Of a DNA stretch of 64,000 nt, positions 22,551 through 33,025 are shown in pieces. The notes beneath the pieces were generated by a model, which saw only the letters and a list, made by a program, of their open reading frames with translations, was not told the DNA's origin and ran no database searches. Origin of the DNA: Sepioteuthis lessoniana (Eukaryota; Mollusca; Cephalopoda; Myopsida; Loliginidae); the NCBI GenBank assembly GCA_963585895.1, contig OY757907.1, positions 109,869,986 through 109,933,985 of the forward strand. The letters are read 5' to 3'. The position numbers and the translations under genes were made by a program. The first letter of the stretch is position 1, and each line of letters opens with the position of its first letter.

Positions 22551-23265
22551 TTTGGCGCAAAATTTAATTTGACTGTAAGGGTCGATGCATAATTTCATCA
22601 AATCAGGATGACTTATCCTATTCAATCCAAACTATCTTTCTGGGCAGCACAAATTGGGGAAGCCCTCAAACACCCTTTTTGGCTGAACAACTTCGTTCAG
22701 TACAGACGTCTTACAGTCTGCTCTTCAATAGCAGCAGCAGCATCGACACAATGAGGGAAGCAGTCTAATTTATGGACCCCTCGCATCTATTTCTCTTAGA
22801 CCAAGGGTTCCCAGTTGAATATGAATTAGATGAATTCAATACGCCACACACAGGAACAATTTTACGTTACCCCCAAAAGTGGCTATGTCGACTGTGAGGC
22901 AAAATTCCACTCCGACACCTAGCTACTTCTTCACTGGGCAACATTTTCTGGAGACATTCACGCTTCTCCCCGAAACAACCAGAACCACAAACTTACGGTG
23001 ACTTCAACATTTTACTCCTCAAACAGCAAACACGACTTCGGTGACAAGATATGGTAGAGAAAGCCAGCTCCCAGCAGAGTGGGCCAGCAGGCATCCGGTT
23101 GAGCAGTCCAGGGAATGAGAATGACACATAGCTATGTCCGGAGGGGCTGGGGAGATCAATATGTTGCAGTCTTTGTTCAGTCTCTAACTCCCTCTCTCAC
23201 ACATACAACCCTTTCAAATAAAGTGAAAGGTATATTTTTTTAAAGAAGTCTTTGCTCGTCTTTAT
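22551..23265. other. unclassified GC-richer segment, possible retroelement remnant
   Basis: A ~700-bp block with clearly higher GC than its flanks, starting at the broken end of a SINE-C. It contains AGCAGCAGCAGCATCGAC and CCCCAAAAGTGGCTATG, and ends near an AATAAAGTGAAAGG polyadenylation-like signal at ~23215. Plus-strand frames run open for 40-60 codons but show no domain I recognise. Confidence 0.3.
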
Positions 23266-23677
23266 TGTGTCAATATGTATTCTACATGTATATGGGTATA
23301 TATGCATTTTTATTATGTGGCTATACAACATATCTACCAGTAATTCAACACCCATATTGTGCTTATGCAAAAGTTTGCTAATTATTTGAATATTGATGGA
23401 AAAAACACCTGTCCAACCAGATATTTTTCTTCAATCTAAATATAATCATCTTTGTGACATTTTGCCAGCTGACTCTGGATTATTATCTCTTTATTTTTAC
23501 TCCAGTGAATTTTTTCAGCACCTGAATATTTTCTTCAGATGATACTTATTTTAAGTTGTGTAATTAAATAATACTTTTATAAGAAATTATTTATTTTTTT
23601 ATCTATTTCAGTCTGTTTCTTATATCAATATCTGTTTACTTTATCCATCTATCAATCTATCTGTCTATCTCATTGTT
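23266..23677. other. no recognised feature
   Basis: AT-rich sequence with a short CTAT/CTGT run just before the next SINE. Confidence 0.5.
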
Positions 23678-24352
23678 TGGTTTGGTTTTATGGCACATCA
23701 ACCTTTGTAGGTTATTTAATCCTATTTACCAACCCCTCCAATCAGGCAGGATATGACACAAGGTTAATTTTTAAGCGGAGTGTAACAGGTTTGAATTCAG
23801 AGTTTCCTTCTCCTAGACTAGTTGCCTCACCAAGGCTGAAGAACCCATTCTGTCCTACTATTTACCCATAGCTGGAGGGAGAATAATTGGATTCATACCT
23901 TTCCCAAGGGTATTAGTGCTATGTGAAAATGCAATCATTCTCATCCAGGATTTGAACTCGTGTTGGCGTGTCCATTTCCTATGACGATAACCATTACACC
24001 ACGGGCACCTCCATTTTGGAGGTTATTTAATGCCATATCCATTTTTAAACTTAAACAGTTCTGTTTCAAATAATTCAGTTTAGCATTCAAAAACGTTCTA
24101 TTTCAAGCTATTCAGTTTAGCATAAGTACACTGTTTAGTTCTATTTGACTCATACATAGGACCCTATCAGGTGCTATTATTCCCGACCAGAGTTGACCTG
24201 GGAGCTATGCCAATGAAGGGGTACTCAGCTTTACTGGAGTCTCACCATCAGATTGGTGAGTGTCATATCCAAGACACTTGTTGAGGCAGTCTTGCCCCAC
24301 TGCAGAGATGCAGTCAGTGTATTCTACAGCCCCAACCGACTGGGCAACTGTC
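23678..24352 (-). mobile_element. SINE-C, split by a nested SINE-A
   Basis: Tail complement TTTATGGCACATCAACC at 23688-23720, then the SINE-A, then AATGCCATATCC and the rest of the element. The head complement CTACAGCCCCAACCGACTGG lies near 24340. The two parts are in register around a 12-bp duplication. Confidence 0.85.
23721..24019 (-). mobile_element. SINE-A nested in SINE-C, with target-site duplication
   Basis: Full-length minus-strand copy, from the tail complement CCTATTTACCAACCCCTCC to the head complement ATTACACCACGGGCACCTCC. AGGTTATTTAAT occurs exactly at 23709-23720 and again at 24020-24031: a 12-bp target-site duplication lying in the SINE-C tail. Confidence 0.9.
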
Positions 24353-24366
24353 AATCTCAGTGTGTG

Positions 24367-24371
<5 letters not shown>

Positions 24372-24400
<29 letters not shown>
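24372..24400. repeat. (TG)n/(TA)n microsatellite
   Basis: GTGTGTATGTG followed by an uninterrupted TA run. Confidence 0.9.
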
Positions 24401-24405
<5 letters not shown>

Positions 24406-24502
24406 GTCCAACCAGAGAATAGTAAATATTTTATCATGAATAAGTCTGTAAATGATTCAAAATTTGATATGTAGTCTGTAATTATTTAGTATTTAAGTCA
24501 GT

Positions 24503-24680
24503 AAATGACTTCAAATTTGGTATATAGGTTTTTGTTATTTCATATACTAGTTCACAACACACGTATATCAGATTTTACACCTTCTTCAGGCAGCAATTTG
24601 ATTGCTAAAAGTCTGAAACATTTGTAGCAAAAAAAGTATATGAAATAATGAAAACCTATATATCAAATTTGAAATCATTT
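24503..24680. repeat. fold-back (inverted repeat), arms about 46 bp
   Basis: Arms 24503-24548 and 24635-24680 are inverted copies (ATATAGGTTTTTGTTATTTC against GAAATAATGAAAACC). In the 86-nt interior, CTGAAGA lies on the minus strand (24589-24583) and CTGAAACA on the plus strand near 24613, each pointing outward toward its arm. Part of the left arm is also directly repeated at ~24451. Confidence 0.75.
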
Positions 24681-24920
24681 GGCGACCTCTTCATTCTAAA
24701 ATATATATATTGTCATCCACAGACAGACTGTTTCATTGTATCTCAACTCTTCAGTGTGGCTTGACTCATCAGACGCTTCATGCTGGGATCGAAACCAGCC
24801 CAACTTTATGTTAGACTTTGTATCATACTGCTCAGCCATCAGTTGACATACGTCAGCTCAGGAATAATAAGGCATTATGTTGTAGCTTTCGTTTGTTTAC
24901 ATTTTATCTTACCGAAAACC

Positions 24921-24924
<4 letters not shown>

Positions 24925-24962
<38 letters not shown>
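24925..24962. repeat. (TA)n microsatellite
   Basis: Long uninterrupted AT dinucleotide run. Confidence 0.9.
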
Positions 24963-24966
<4 letters not shown>

Positions 24967-25284
24967 GAAGAATAAACAAATTGTTTAAAAACATTTGGTA
25001 AATGAAAAAGTTCTCAAATGCTGGCTAGCAAAAGCAGAATAAAACCTAAAAGAAATTAGAATCTCACCTCTTTTTATAAAAGCCTCATTACTAATAGTTT
25101 CATATATCAACTACATGAAATTTTTAATAAATAGACAATCATAAAAAGAATTGTGATAAAGTTTTCTAATGTGACATTTCGCTAACTATAAATGACATTT
25201 GAAAAAATAAACTGTTTATTCATGATGACTTGAATTTGTCAAGTTAGAAATCTTTTATATTTCCTTAAAATGTGTGCACTGAAA
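24963..25284. other. no recognised feature
   Basis: A-rich unique sequence leading into the RTE remnant. Confidence 0.5.
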
Positions 25285-25719
25285 GGAAACGAATGGACAG
25301 CTTTTGACTGGTTATAGAAATCAGATCACTCTGATAAAATAAAACGATTCTTTCTAGCTGTAACCATATCAGTGCTGCTGTATAATTGTACCATTTGGTC
25401 TATGATGAAACACTTGGATAAAAAAGCTAAATGGGTACAATACACTTATACTATTGTATATACTATTAATTAACTATACAATTAATAAAATAAAACGGTT
25501 CTTTCTAGCTGTAACCATATCAATACTGCTGTATGGTTGTACCATTTGGTCTATAATGAAATACTTGGATAAAAAACTAAATGGGTACTATACAAGGATT
25601 TTGCATGCTGTTTTGAAAAAAACCTGGAAGTAGTACCCTATAAAAATGTCACCAACTATCCAAGTAAGACATACTGAGCTTTGCTGGAAAAGTAAGGATG
25701 AACTCATAAAAAATGATCT
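25285..25719 (+). pseudogene. RTE-type LINE C-terminal remnant, left part
   Basis: Encodes WTAFDWL, SDKIKRFFLAVTISVLLYNC and MKHLDKK, then a repeat of the same segment, then YTRILHAVLKKTW and LCWKSKDELI. This is the RTE C-terminal order (YGCTTW, RMLRAILNKSW, HCWRSKDEL in the family). A ~105-bp part is locally duplicated (25334-25438 and 25485-25588). Interrupted at 25719 by a solo LTR, resuming at 27635. Confidence 0.75.
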
Positions 25720-25914
25720 TGTTGCAGAGCTGATAAGCACATTGACCCCACAAATGATTTATATGGTTAAGCATGTGAATAATGATAGCCAAAGACAATG
25801 AAGGAAACAAAGGCGAAGTAACAAATATAACAAAGGTGACAATTTATTGTCATATTTACAAGCGTGTGTGTAAAGTTCGTTGTAGTTGTATTTGTGTCTT
25901 CAGCTAGATGGGGG

Positions 25915-26090
25915 ATGTCAGTAGCTGGTATGGTCGAGTCGAAGAGAAGCAGCTAGATGATCGTTGCGGGTAGCTGATGTTGATTGAGTTGTAGAATGCA
26001 GCTGAACGATTGTTGTGGGTAGCTGGAGTCGGTTGAGTCGTAGAAGAGCAGCTAGACATTCGTTGCGGGTAGCTGATATCGGTCGTGGTT
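25915..26090 (+). repeat. tandem repeat block in the solo LTR, period about 58 bp
   Basis: About three imperfect units, each with GAGTCGTAGAA or its variant, GCAGCTAGA and CGTTGCGGGTAGCTG. Confidence 0.7.
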
Positions 26091-26299
26091 GGTAAATCAA
26101 TGTCCCAGTTTTGACAGTGCGTTGAGTTAACCGGAAGTGCGTCAATACCGTTGCTAGCCCATACAGCGAGTCGTACGTGGGCTAGATGCTACAATGCTAG
26201 GGCAGTCCGTATAGCGAGTCATACTACGGACCAAGTGAATCGACGGGGGAACCGTGGCTTAGGTTTGCCAGGCCTTAGCACATACGAAGTCGAGCGAGC

Positions 26300-26530
26300 G
26301 AATCGGTGAAGCTAGAGCTTTGTCGTGCTCCTAGCAGTGCGAATATATCGGAGACGATTGCTATGGCTTTGCGGTGCCAAAACTGTGCGAACGTGTCGGA
26401 GACAGTAGCTATGGCTTTGCCGTGTGAAAGCTGTGCGGGCGTATCCGGACAGTAGCTAAGGCTTTGCCGTGCTAAAGCTGTGCGGACGTATTAAGACTGT
26501 AGCTATGGCTTTGCCGTGCCAAAGCTCTGC
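26300..26530 (+). repeat. second tandem repeat block in the solo LTR, period about 60 bp
   Basis: About four units marked by GCTATGGCTTTGCCGTG (or variant), AAAGCTGTGCGG and a CGTAT-type spacer. Probably U3 repeats. Confidence 0.7.
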
Positions 26531-27314
26531 ACTATCGAGCGGACAGGCCAGGAGGCCGCAGCTAAGATTGGTGGTATTTTTACACTGCACAGATAGTGAA
26601 GTGGTAGCTAAAGTCTAACCCATGCTTTTAACGCTGCACAACCGAACGGACAACGGAACCGACCGAATGGTTAAAACTGGGTGGTCTTAGAGTCCTCTTT
26701 GTGTTTGCCTCCAGGCCATCTACTTCGAGGAGTCGTTAAGGACCGTCAGAGATACTCCAACCCGCAGAAGGGAACCTCTAATGGTCCTTAAAAGGACCTT
26801 TTGTGCATATCTATGTGACGGAAAGGCAAGTGCGACCACAAGATGTGGTGCTCAGCCTTGTGGTAAGGCGAATGCGACTGCTAGATGTAGGATTCAGCCT
26901 TGTGGAGCCTCGCTCTGAGAGCGGCTCCTGGAAGCATCCTGGAACCTCTGTATTCATCACATGTCTCACCAACGTATGAATGTGGCACAAGGCTGTTTTT
27001 GAGGTGGGTCTGGTCGGAGGGCCGAAGGTCACACACATCCGGCAAGGCCAAAAATACCTTCGGCCCTGTCGGCATTCCCCTTATTAGGGGTGCCTCGGGC
27101 TCCGGGCAATATATCCCCTCTCCGAAGGGGGTAAAAGCCTGGGAGGATGGCCCCCTGAGGCCAGAGGAACTTTCCAGTGCTGAGGCACACCCGGCAGAAC
27201 CGTCCAGAGGTATGACGGCCAACCGAATGTTACCCAACAACTGGAGAGGAAAGGTCACAAACGCCCTAAAAGAGCGTTCGTGAGAGCTCTAATTTTTTTG
27301 CCGCAGAAGCCTTG

Positions 27315-27325
27315 TTTATATAAAG
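27315..27325 (+). promoter_or_regulatory. TATA box of the solo LTR
   Basis: TTTATATAAAG lies ~305 bp before the LTR end, with AATAAA about 70 bp downstream, as in an LTR U3/R boundary. Confidence 0.55.
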
Positions 27326-27634
27326 GGAACACAACGCCATTCTGCCACGCCACGTAAATAGAAAGTTCTTCTATAAAAAATAGGCGTAGAAATAAAGTCC
27401 TTCTTTAGCTTGATATAGGCTAGCAAAGATAATTAATTCCATTTTTATAGAGTTATTTCTTGCAGAAGTGTTTTTTAAATATTGTTAAATTTAATTTATT
27501 CCCTTTTCTTAGCTGTAACGACAGGTCAGGGTCGTAAAAGGGCTTCATCATTTCCGGCCGTATCCAGATGTAATTTTTGTAGGGTGAGCGAGTAATCTGA
27601 TCTGTTTATGTCTGTAAGCAGGTCGTGACAATCT

Positions 27635-27790
27635 CCAGTGGACTACAACTCATAGACACACCAGTATTGGCTGACCAACAAAATCTTATATTCATCAGCT
27701 CTATGTGGACGATAGATGCTGTCTAGAGGACTTAGCAAGAGTGAAGGCTGAAAGGGACAAAGGAATTAATGCATTGATGATGATAAATCT
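27635..27790 (+). pseudogene. RTE-type LINE 3' end, right part
   Basis: Resumes the RTE protein with LQWTTTHRHTS, SYIHQLY and CCLEDLARVKAERDK-like residues across a frameshift. It ends in GCATTGATGATGATAA, the trinucleotide 3' end of the family. Confidence 0.7.
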
Positions 27791-28039
27791 TTTTTTAAAA
27801 ATGATGGCACTATTAACCCTTTGAAGTTGTCAGCTTGATCAAATTTCAGGCTCAGGGAGATCATGTCAGATACCTTTAATGAAAGGTTTGATATAATGGC
27901 CACTCCCAGCCTTTTCCTTTACTAGAAAACAAGATGTTTCCAAATTAGAACAAAGTTTTAAAGTGTTTGTGGTCAATGTTTTTTTTTTTTTGAGAATTTA
28001 TTCTGTATTGGTATAAGACATCCGAGGTACAAAGAGTTT

Positions 28040-28340
28040 TGGAGGTGTCTCTGGTGTAATGGTTCTCGTTGTACGAAATGAACTCGGCGTCACGAGTTCA
28101 AATCCTGGACAAGGCTGTTTGCATTTCACATAGCACTGATACTAGTGGGAAAGGTATGAATCCAATTATTCTCCCTCCAGCTATAGGTAAACAGGGTAAA
28201 TACAAGGGCAGATTAGGTTCTTTAGCTTTGATTTGGCAATCAGTCTAGGAGAAGGAAAACTGAACTGAAACCTGTTAAACTCTGCTTAAAAATTGACCTT
28301 GTGTCACATCCTACTTGTGCGGAAGGGTTGGTAAATACAT
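28040..28340 (+). mobile_element. SINE-A, full length
   Basis: GGAGGTGTCTCTGGTGTAAT head, CACGAGTTCAAATCCTGG box B, CTCCCTCCAGCTATAGGTAA and tail GTCACATCCTACTTGTGCGG. A short duplication (GGTAAACAGGGTAAATA) lies in the body. Confidence 0.85.
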
Positions 28341-28349
28341 ACAAACAGT

Positions 28350-28425
28350 TAATTAAATTTTTCTTTTTTAAACTTGACTTTGTGTTACATCATGATCTTG
28401 ATGGAAGGGTTGGGTAAATATATAC
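28350..28425 (+). mobile_element. SINE-A tail fragment
   Basis: A second, diverged tail (TTGACTTTGTGTTACATCAT..GGAAGGGTTGGG) directly follows the full copy. Confidence 0.55.
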
Positions 28426-29148
28426 AATGGTTGTTTTGACAGAAGACAGGTGCAGCAGATCTCTTTGGCACAGACTTTTCGCCTGTTTATCAAAGTGAGT
28501 CTACTTGGTAGGTAAAATGTTAATGGGTTAGACTATTCATGCTTTGGATTTAAGGAAATTTTTAGTTGAAAGATTTTAGCATTATGGGTAACATTTCAGG
28601 GACTGACAGTAGGGATGACTAAAATTTATGATCAATAAAGAACAAAAGAATGTATTTAATACAATAAATATCTACTTATTTAAAACATGGTGGGGTATAT
28701 GTGCCATGGAGGTATGACAGTTAATGGGCCGTTACTAATGAGTTTTTAGTGAGTACTAAACTAATATGGACTCGTGCAAATGTTGACTTAGTCTGACTAA
28801 TAGCAACTTAAAAGTTGTTTAGATTACAATGCACATCCTCTTTACTGAGGCAAAAAAGTAACTCAGAAAAAAATGGTGCTTATTACAAAGTCATTGCCAA
28901 CCAGACATCATACTGACCTTAAAATGTTAATACTCAAAATGATTTCACTTGCTGTTTGTGCTGTCAATATGTATCATAAAAAATTGATGAAATAATTGTT
29001 GCAATATTTGCTCACATAAAGAAGTAACAACCCAAGTGGAATACTAAATGAGGTGTGTATAAAAAGAGCTTATTTTGGGTTGTTTGATATTTTTTATTTT
29101 AGATGATAATCTGTCAGTTATCACTATTAAAAAATTAGAATTGTGTTA
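28426..29148. other. no recognised feature
   Basis: Unique sequence up to the start of the minisatellite. Confidence 0.5.
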
Positions 29149-30217
29149 TCCTTCATTTTCCTGATTCTCCTTTTGTTCATCATCATTATTATTAATGATA
29201 TTGTCGACAATTATCCTTCATCTTCCTCATTAGAATTGTGTTACCCATCATCTTCCTGATTAGAATTGTGTCATCCTTCATTTTCCTGATTAAAAGTGTG
29301 TTAACCTTCATCATCCAAATTAGAATTGTGTTACCCTTCATCTTCCTGATTCTCCTTTTGTCCATCATCATTATTATTAATGATATTTCCTACTACTATC
29401 CTTCATCTTCTTGATTAGAATTGTGTTATCCTACATTTTCCTGATTAGAAGTGTGTTACCCTTCATCTTCCAGATTCTACTTTTGTTCATCATCATCATT
29501 ATTAATAATATTGTCAATTATTATCCTTCAACTTCTTGATAAGAATTGTGTTATCCTTCATTTTCCTGATTCTCCTTTTGTCCATCGTCATTATATTGTC
29601 TACTATTGTCCTTAATGTTCCTGATTAGAATTGTGTTATCCTACATTTTCCTGATTAGAAGTGTGTTATCCTTCATCTTCCAGATTCTTATTTTGTCCAT
29701 CATCATTATTATTAATGATATTGTCAGTTATTATCCTTCATCTTCTTGATAAGAATTGTGTTATCCTTCATCTTTCTGATTCTACTTTTGTCCATCATCA
29801 TTATTATTAATGATATAACCTACTATTATCCTTCATCTTCTTTATTAGAATTGTGTTATCCTTCCTTTTCCTGATTCTTCTTTTGTCCATCATCATTATA
29901 TTGTCTACTATTGTCCTTCTTCTTCCTGATTTGAAATGTGTTATCCTTCATCTTCCTGATTCTCCTGTTGTCCATTATCATTATTATCAATGATATTTTT
30001 TACTATTATCCTTCATCTTCCTGATTAGAATTGAGTTATCCTTCATCTTCCTGATTAGAATTGTGTCATTCTTCATTGTCCTGATTCTCCTTTTGTCCAT
30101 CATTATTATTATTAATAATATTATCTACTATTATCCTTCATCTTCCTGATTATCCTTTTGTCCATCATCATTATTATTAATGATAGTGCCTACTATTATC
30201 CTTCATCTTCCATATTC
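29149..30217. repeat. minisatellite of mixed 30-, 95- and 85-bp units
   Basis: A 1.07-kb array. The short unit is ~30 bp (TTATCCTTCATCTTCCTGAT plus TAGAATTGTG). The long unit is ~95 bp: the same unit interrupted by ~65 bp that includes TTTTGTCCATCATCATTATT and GATATTGTCTACTATTATCC. Two copies of the long unit lack ~10 bp (85-bp form). By eye about nine long or shortened-long and five or six short units alternate irregularly. Units differ by scattered substitutions. No open frame spans it. Confidence 0.9.
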
Positions 30218-30666
30218 AACTTGCTTTGCAAACCACACAAGTCATCACCTCTATAACAGAGAGATGCACACTGATAAAGCAACTAAAATTTCAAAGATGA
30301 TTGATAATACTTGTCCAAATTATGATTATCTCTTACTTACAATGTTTCACCTAAAATGAAAATTAAAAAATACTCTTAATATTATAAAGGTGTACAGCAA
30401 TATCAACAAGTTTGGCATCGACCGGTCAGAGACAAACGTAGTGAGTAGCTTTATCTGCGCTATTTTGCTTTCTGTGATTGTAGTTGAGTTGGTTTAGCTT
30501 CTAGAGCATAGGACCAGGTGTCTCTGAGGGAGAAAGGCAGGATTAGTTCAAGTATCACAAGGAGCTTATTTTTTATTCTTGTTTCTGATGTGCTCTGTTT
30601 TTTATTGTAAAAGAAGGGGTAATCTGAATGAATTGCAATGAAAAGCAACTTGAATTAGGAAAATGA
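30218..30666. other. no recognised feature
   Basis: Unique sequence between the minisatellite and the RTE remnant. Confidence 0.5.
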
Positions 30667-31035
30667 AAGCTTATCAACATCATCCAGGCATAGTGACAGC
30701 ATGGATTCTTTTGATACTGTCTCACCATCCATGCCTATTAGTCATCACTCTTAGCCTGTCCTCTAAACAGCATCCAGTGTCAACACAGAACTGATGAATG
30801 TAAGTTTTTGCTGGCTGGCCAATAGTGGTGTGTCTGCTTGTAGGAGTCAGTAGGAGAATTTTGGCTCTCAGTTTGTTTTTACTTCTCCCTATGAGAGATA
30901 ATTGGTCATATAGCAGCTGTTTTGTTGTGTGCTGCTTCCAGGATTAGTTCAAAATAACATCTAGCATCTTTGCATAGTTCCCATCTAGCTTTCATTAAAG
31001 TTCAAGCGGTGCAACCATACAATGATAATGACACG
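30667..31035 (-). pseudogene. RTE-type LINE C-terminal remnant
   Basis: Minus strand gives MRMLDVILN, SWKQHTTKQLLYDQLSLI, AKTYIHQFCVDTGCCLEDRL and the terminal CLDDVDKL. The C-terminal 100 or so residues and 3' end of the family, with stops. Confidence 0.7.
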
Positions 31036-31296
31036 TTACAGCTTGGAGGAATTACCATAAAAAAGAAAAATTTTTATAGAATTATTTTGAGCTTCAATTA
31101 TATTAAAGTCTCTCTACAAACAAACATTTCCTCAAATTACTGAATTACCTTAAAAATTTGTTTTGTGTTTACTGTTAGATGATATTACGAGTGTTTAGGT
31201 TTAACTTCATTTTAATTGTATTGTGACAGCTGTGATTATCAGTGTTCATTTTTTTTTTGTAAAAATGCTAAAGAAAAAAGCAACATTTTGGGGGGA

Positions 31297-31760
31297 ATCA
31301 TCATCATCATCATCTGGTCGTGCTACTAGCATAGATTTACCTGTCTCTCTCTCACCATTTGTCCCTATCATGCATCGGTCAGACTTCCATATGATCAAAA
31401 GCAGTCCATGCCTTTGCTAGACACATATTGATATCTCTTTCAGTAAATGAGACACTGCTGCCAAGGTATGTGAACTTCTCTCCTAATTTCAGAGAAGTGT
31501 CATTTAGAGTGGAGATGACTCCTTTTTGATTAAAATACATGAACTCCATTTTGCCCACATTCCCATGGAGACCAATGCTTCCTGCTCTGGGCTATGCAGC
31601 AGGAATTCAGTTTGGGTAGGTGTGTTTGCTAGAGGCACTATGTCAGATACATAGTCTGAGTCTGTAATAGTTTCTGCAGGATATTGTTCACTCTTTGCCT
31701 TTCTTGGTGTGAAGCCATTTTCTTTTATTAGATCTATCAACATTCTAAGTATGTAGTCTA
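31297..31760 (-). pseudogene. RTE-type LINE copy with internal deletion
   Basis: Minus strand begins in the reverse-transcriptase palm: LIKENGFTPRKA, PAETITDSDYVSDIVPLANT (family YADD box here YVSD), then GEKFTYLGSSVSFTERDINM. It continues to AWTAFDHME, then jumps to the last ~20 residues of the protein and the (ATG)n 3' end at 31297-31314. About 130-150 residues of the C-terminal domain are missing. Catalytic motif mutated, so inactive. Confidence 0.7.
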
Positions 31761-31969
31761 GGCAATCAACGGTAAATGATGCAGGAAATAGCCAACATTT
31801 AAATTATCCAAATCAAATCTTGCATTTAAACAGATTGAGATAGATATAAAAAAAAAAAAAGAAGACAGAAATAAGATAGAGACTGAAAAATAGATTGGTA
31901 ATGTTGTTTGGCTGAGAAACATAACAATGCTGATGTATAAAAATATAATCTGCTTCTTTACTTTTCTTT

Positions 31970-32271
31970 TTATTACTCGAAATGTATGTATGGGTTGAGT
32001 AAGAAAGAGTCGAAGACTGCTGAGCTTGCACATACAGGGGCAGACAGTATGGATTTTCTGTGAAACCCTTCTGTCTTTCTTCTTCGGTCTCTACTATCAT
32101 CAGACTGGTACAGGACCATGTCGAGACATCGAATCATCTTAGTTTTTCTCACTTCCTTACTTTCATGAGTCTCGTATATCTCAGGTTTTTCTCTACGTCT
32201 CAATCCTGGGTAGTCTGGCACAAGGTTGTCTTCTGTGGTTTTCTTTCTCTTTGAGTCAGAATCTTCGATGG
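31970..32271 (-). CDS. possible coding fragment of unknown function
   Basis: About 97 codons stop-to-stop on the minus strand: a charged stretch (EDSDSKRKKTTEDN, PGLRRREKPEIYETHESKEV), then RCLDMVLYQSDDSRDRRRK, then a hydrophobic end. A frame this long and hydrophilic is unusual for the AT content here. There is no start codon at its upstream end, so it could be an exon or a transposon piece. I recognise no domain. Chance is a serious alternative. Confidence 0.2.
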
Positions 32272-32664
32272 TTTATATAATTTTCTAGACGCCCACATGA
32301 ATCATTGTCACACCTCCCACCTACACATTGCATATGGACACACCTTCTTCTTGCATGCCTCCTGTCCAATTTATATGGCACTTCCGCTGTAGGACAACCT
32401 GTGTCCTGTTTACTTTAGGAAACAGTGGCACTTCCTACTATGCCACCCATGCAACTTATGCAGCCTGTCAAAGGGATCTTCTAGTCAGTATCCAACCGTA
32501 ACTGTCATGCATGATTAATTTAAAACATAAAGTGTCATGCATAAAGTCTTCAGCAAATATTTAGTTAAAAATGAAGACGCTTGCTACTAAGTACTAAAGT
32601 CTTGGAGAGGATAAAATTGATTGAAAGATAGCTGAAAAATGGTAAATATATTGTTCATGTTTAT
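32272..32664. other. no recognised feature
   Basis: Slightly GC-richer unique sequence. Confidence 0.45.
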
Positions 32665-32937
32665 AGTCCACTCGGCAGGATGTAACACGAGGCCAATTTT
32701 TAAGCGGAGTTTAACAGGTTTCAATTCAGAGTTTTTCTTCTCCAAAAAAAGTTGTCTAAGCAAGGCTAAAGAACCCAGTCTGCCCAACTATTTACCCATA
32801 ATTGAAAGAATAATGATTGGATTCGTACCTTTCTCAAGGGTATTAGTACTATGTGAAATGCAATTAGCTTCGTCCAGGATTTGTCGCCGAATCTATTTCC
32901 TGCGTCGAGAGCCATTACATCACGGGCACCTCCAAAT
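32665..32937 (-). mobile_element. SINE-A
   Basis: GGCAGGATGTAACACGAGGC, TTTTAAGCGGAGTTTAACAG, CTTTCTCAAGGGTATTAGTA and the head complement CATTACATCACGGGCACC. Missing several bases around box B. Confidence 0.8.
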
Positions 32938-33025
32938 ATATTGTTCATGTTAGAAGCAAAATGAATTTTTTTTTTCTTTTTAACATAAAAATCTGAATTA
33001 ACTTTTCATCCAAACTAATAATCTT

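Larger units (their letters stand above)
25720..27630 (+). mobile_element. solo LTR, 1,911 bp, with 4-bp target-site duplication
   Basis: Starts TGTTGCAGAGC and ends GTCGTGACA. ATCT precedes it (25716-25719) and follows it (27631-27634). Removing the element and one ATCT puts the RTE codons on both sides back in a single frame (..GAT CTC CAG TGG..), which fixes the borders. It is much GC-richer than the flanks, has two internal tandem-repeat blocks, a TATA box at 27315-27325 and an AATAAA at ~27391, so the promoter reads plus. No gag-pol is present, so it is a recombinant solo LTR. Superfamily unknown; a short duplication with TG..CA ends would fit Ty3-type. Confidence 0.75.

Noticed and set aside
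22551-23265. LTR with borders
   Set aside because: A polyadenylation-like signal and higher GC are suggestive, but no TG..CA borders or target duplication could be fixed.
26811-27283. Overlapping open frames of 75-127 codons on both strands
   Set aside because: They lie in the GC-rich solo LTR, where stops are rare by composition. Frames on opposite strands overlap and no domain is recognisable.
29149-30217. CRISPR-like array of repeats
   Set aside because: Units are contiguous without unique spacers, vary by substitution, and the window is eukaryotic. It is a minisatellite.
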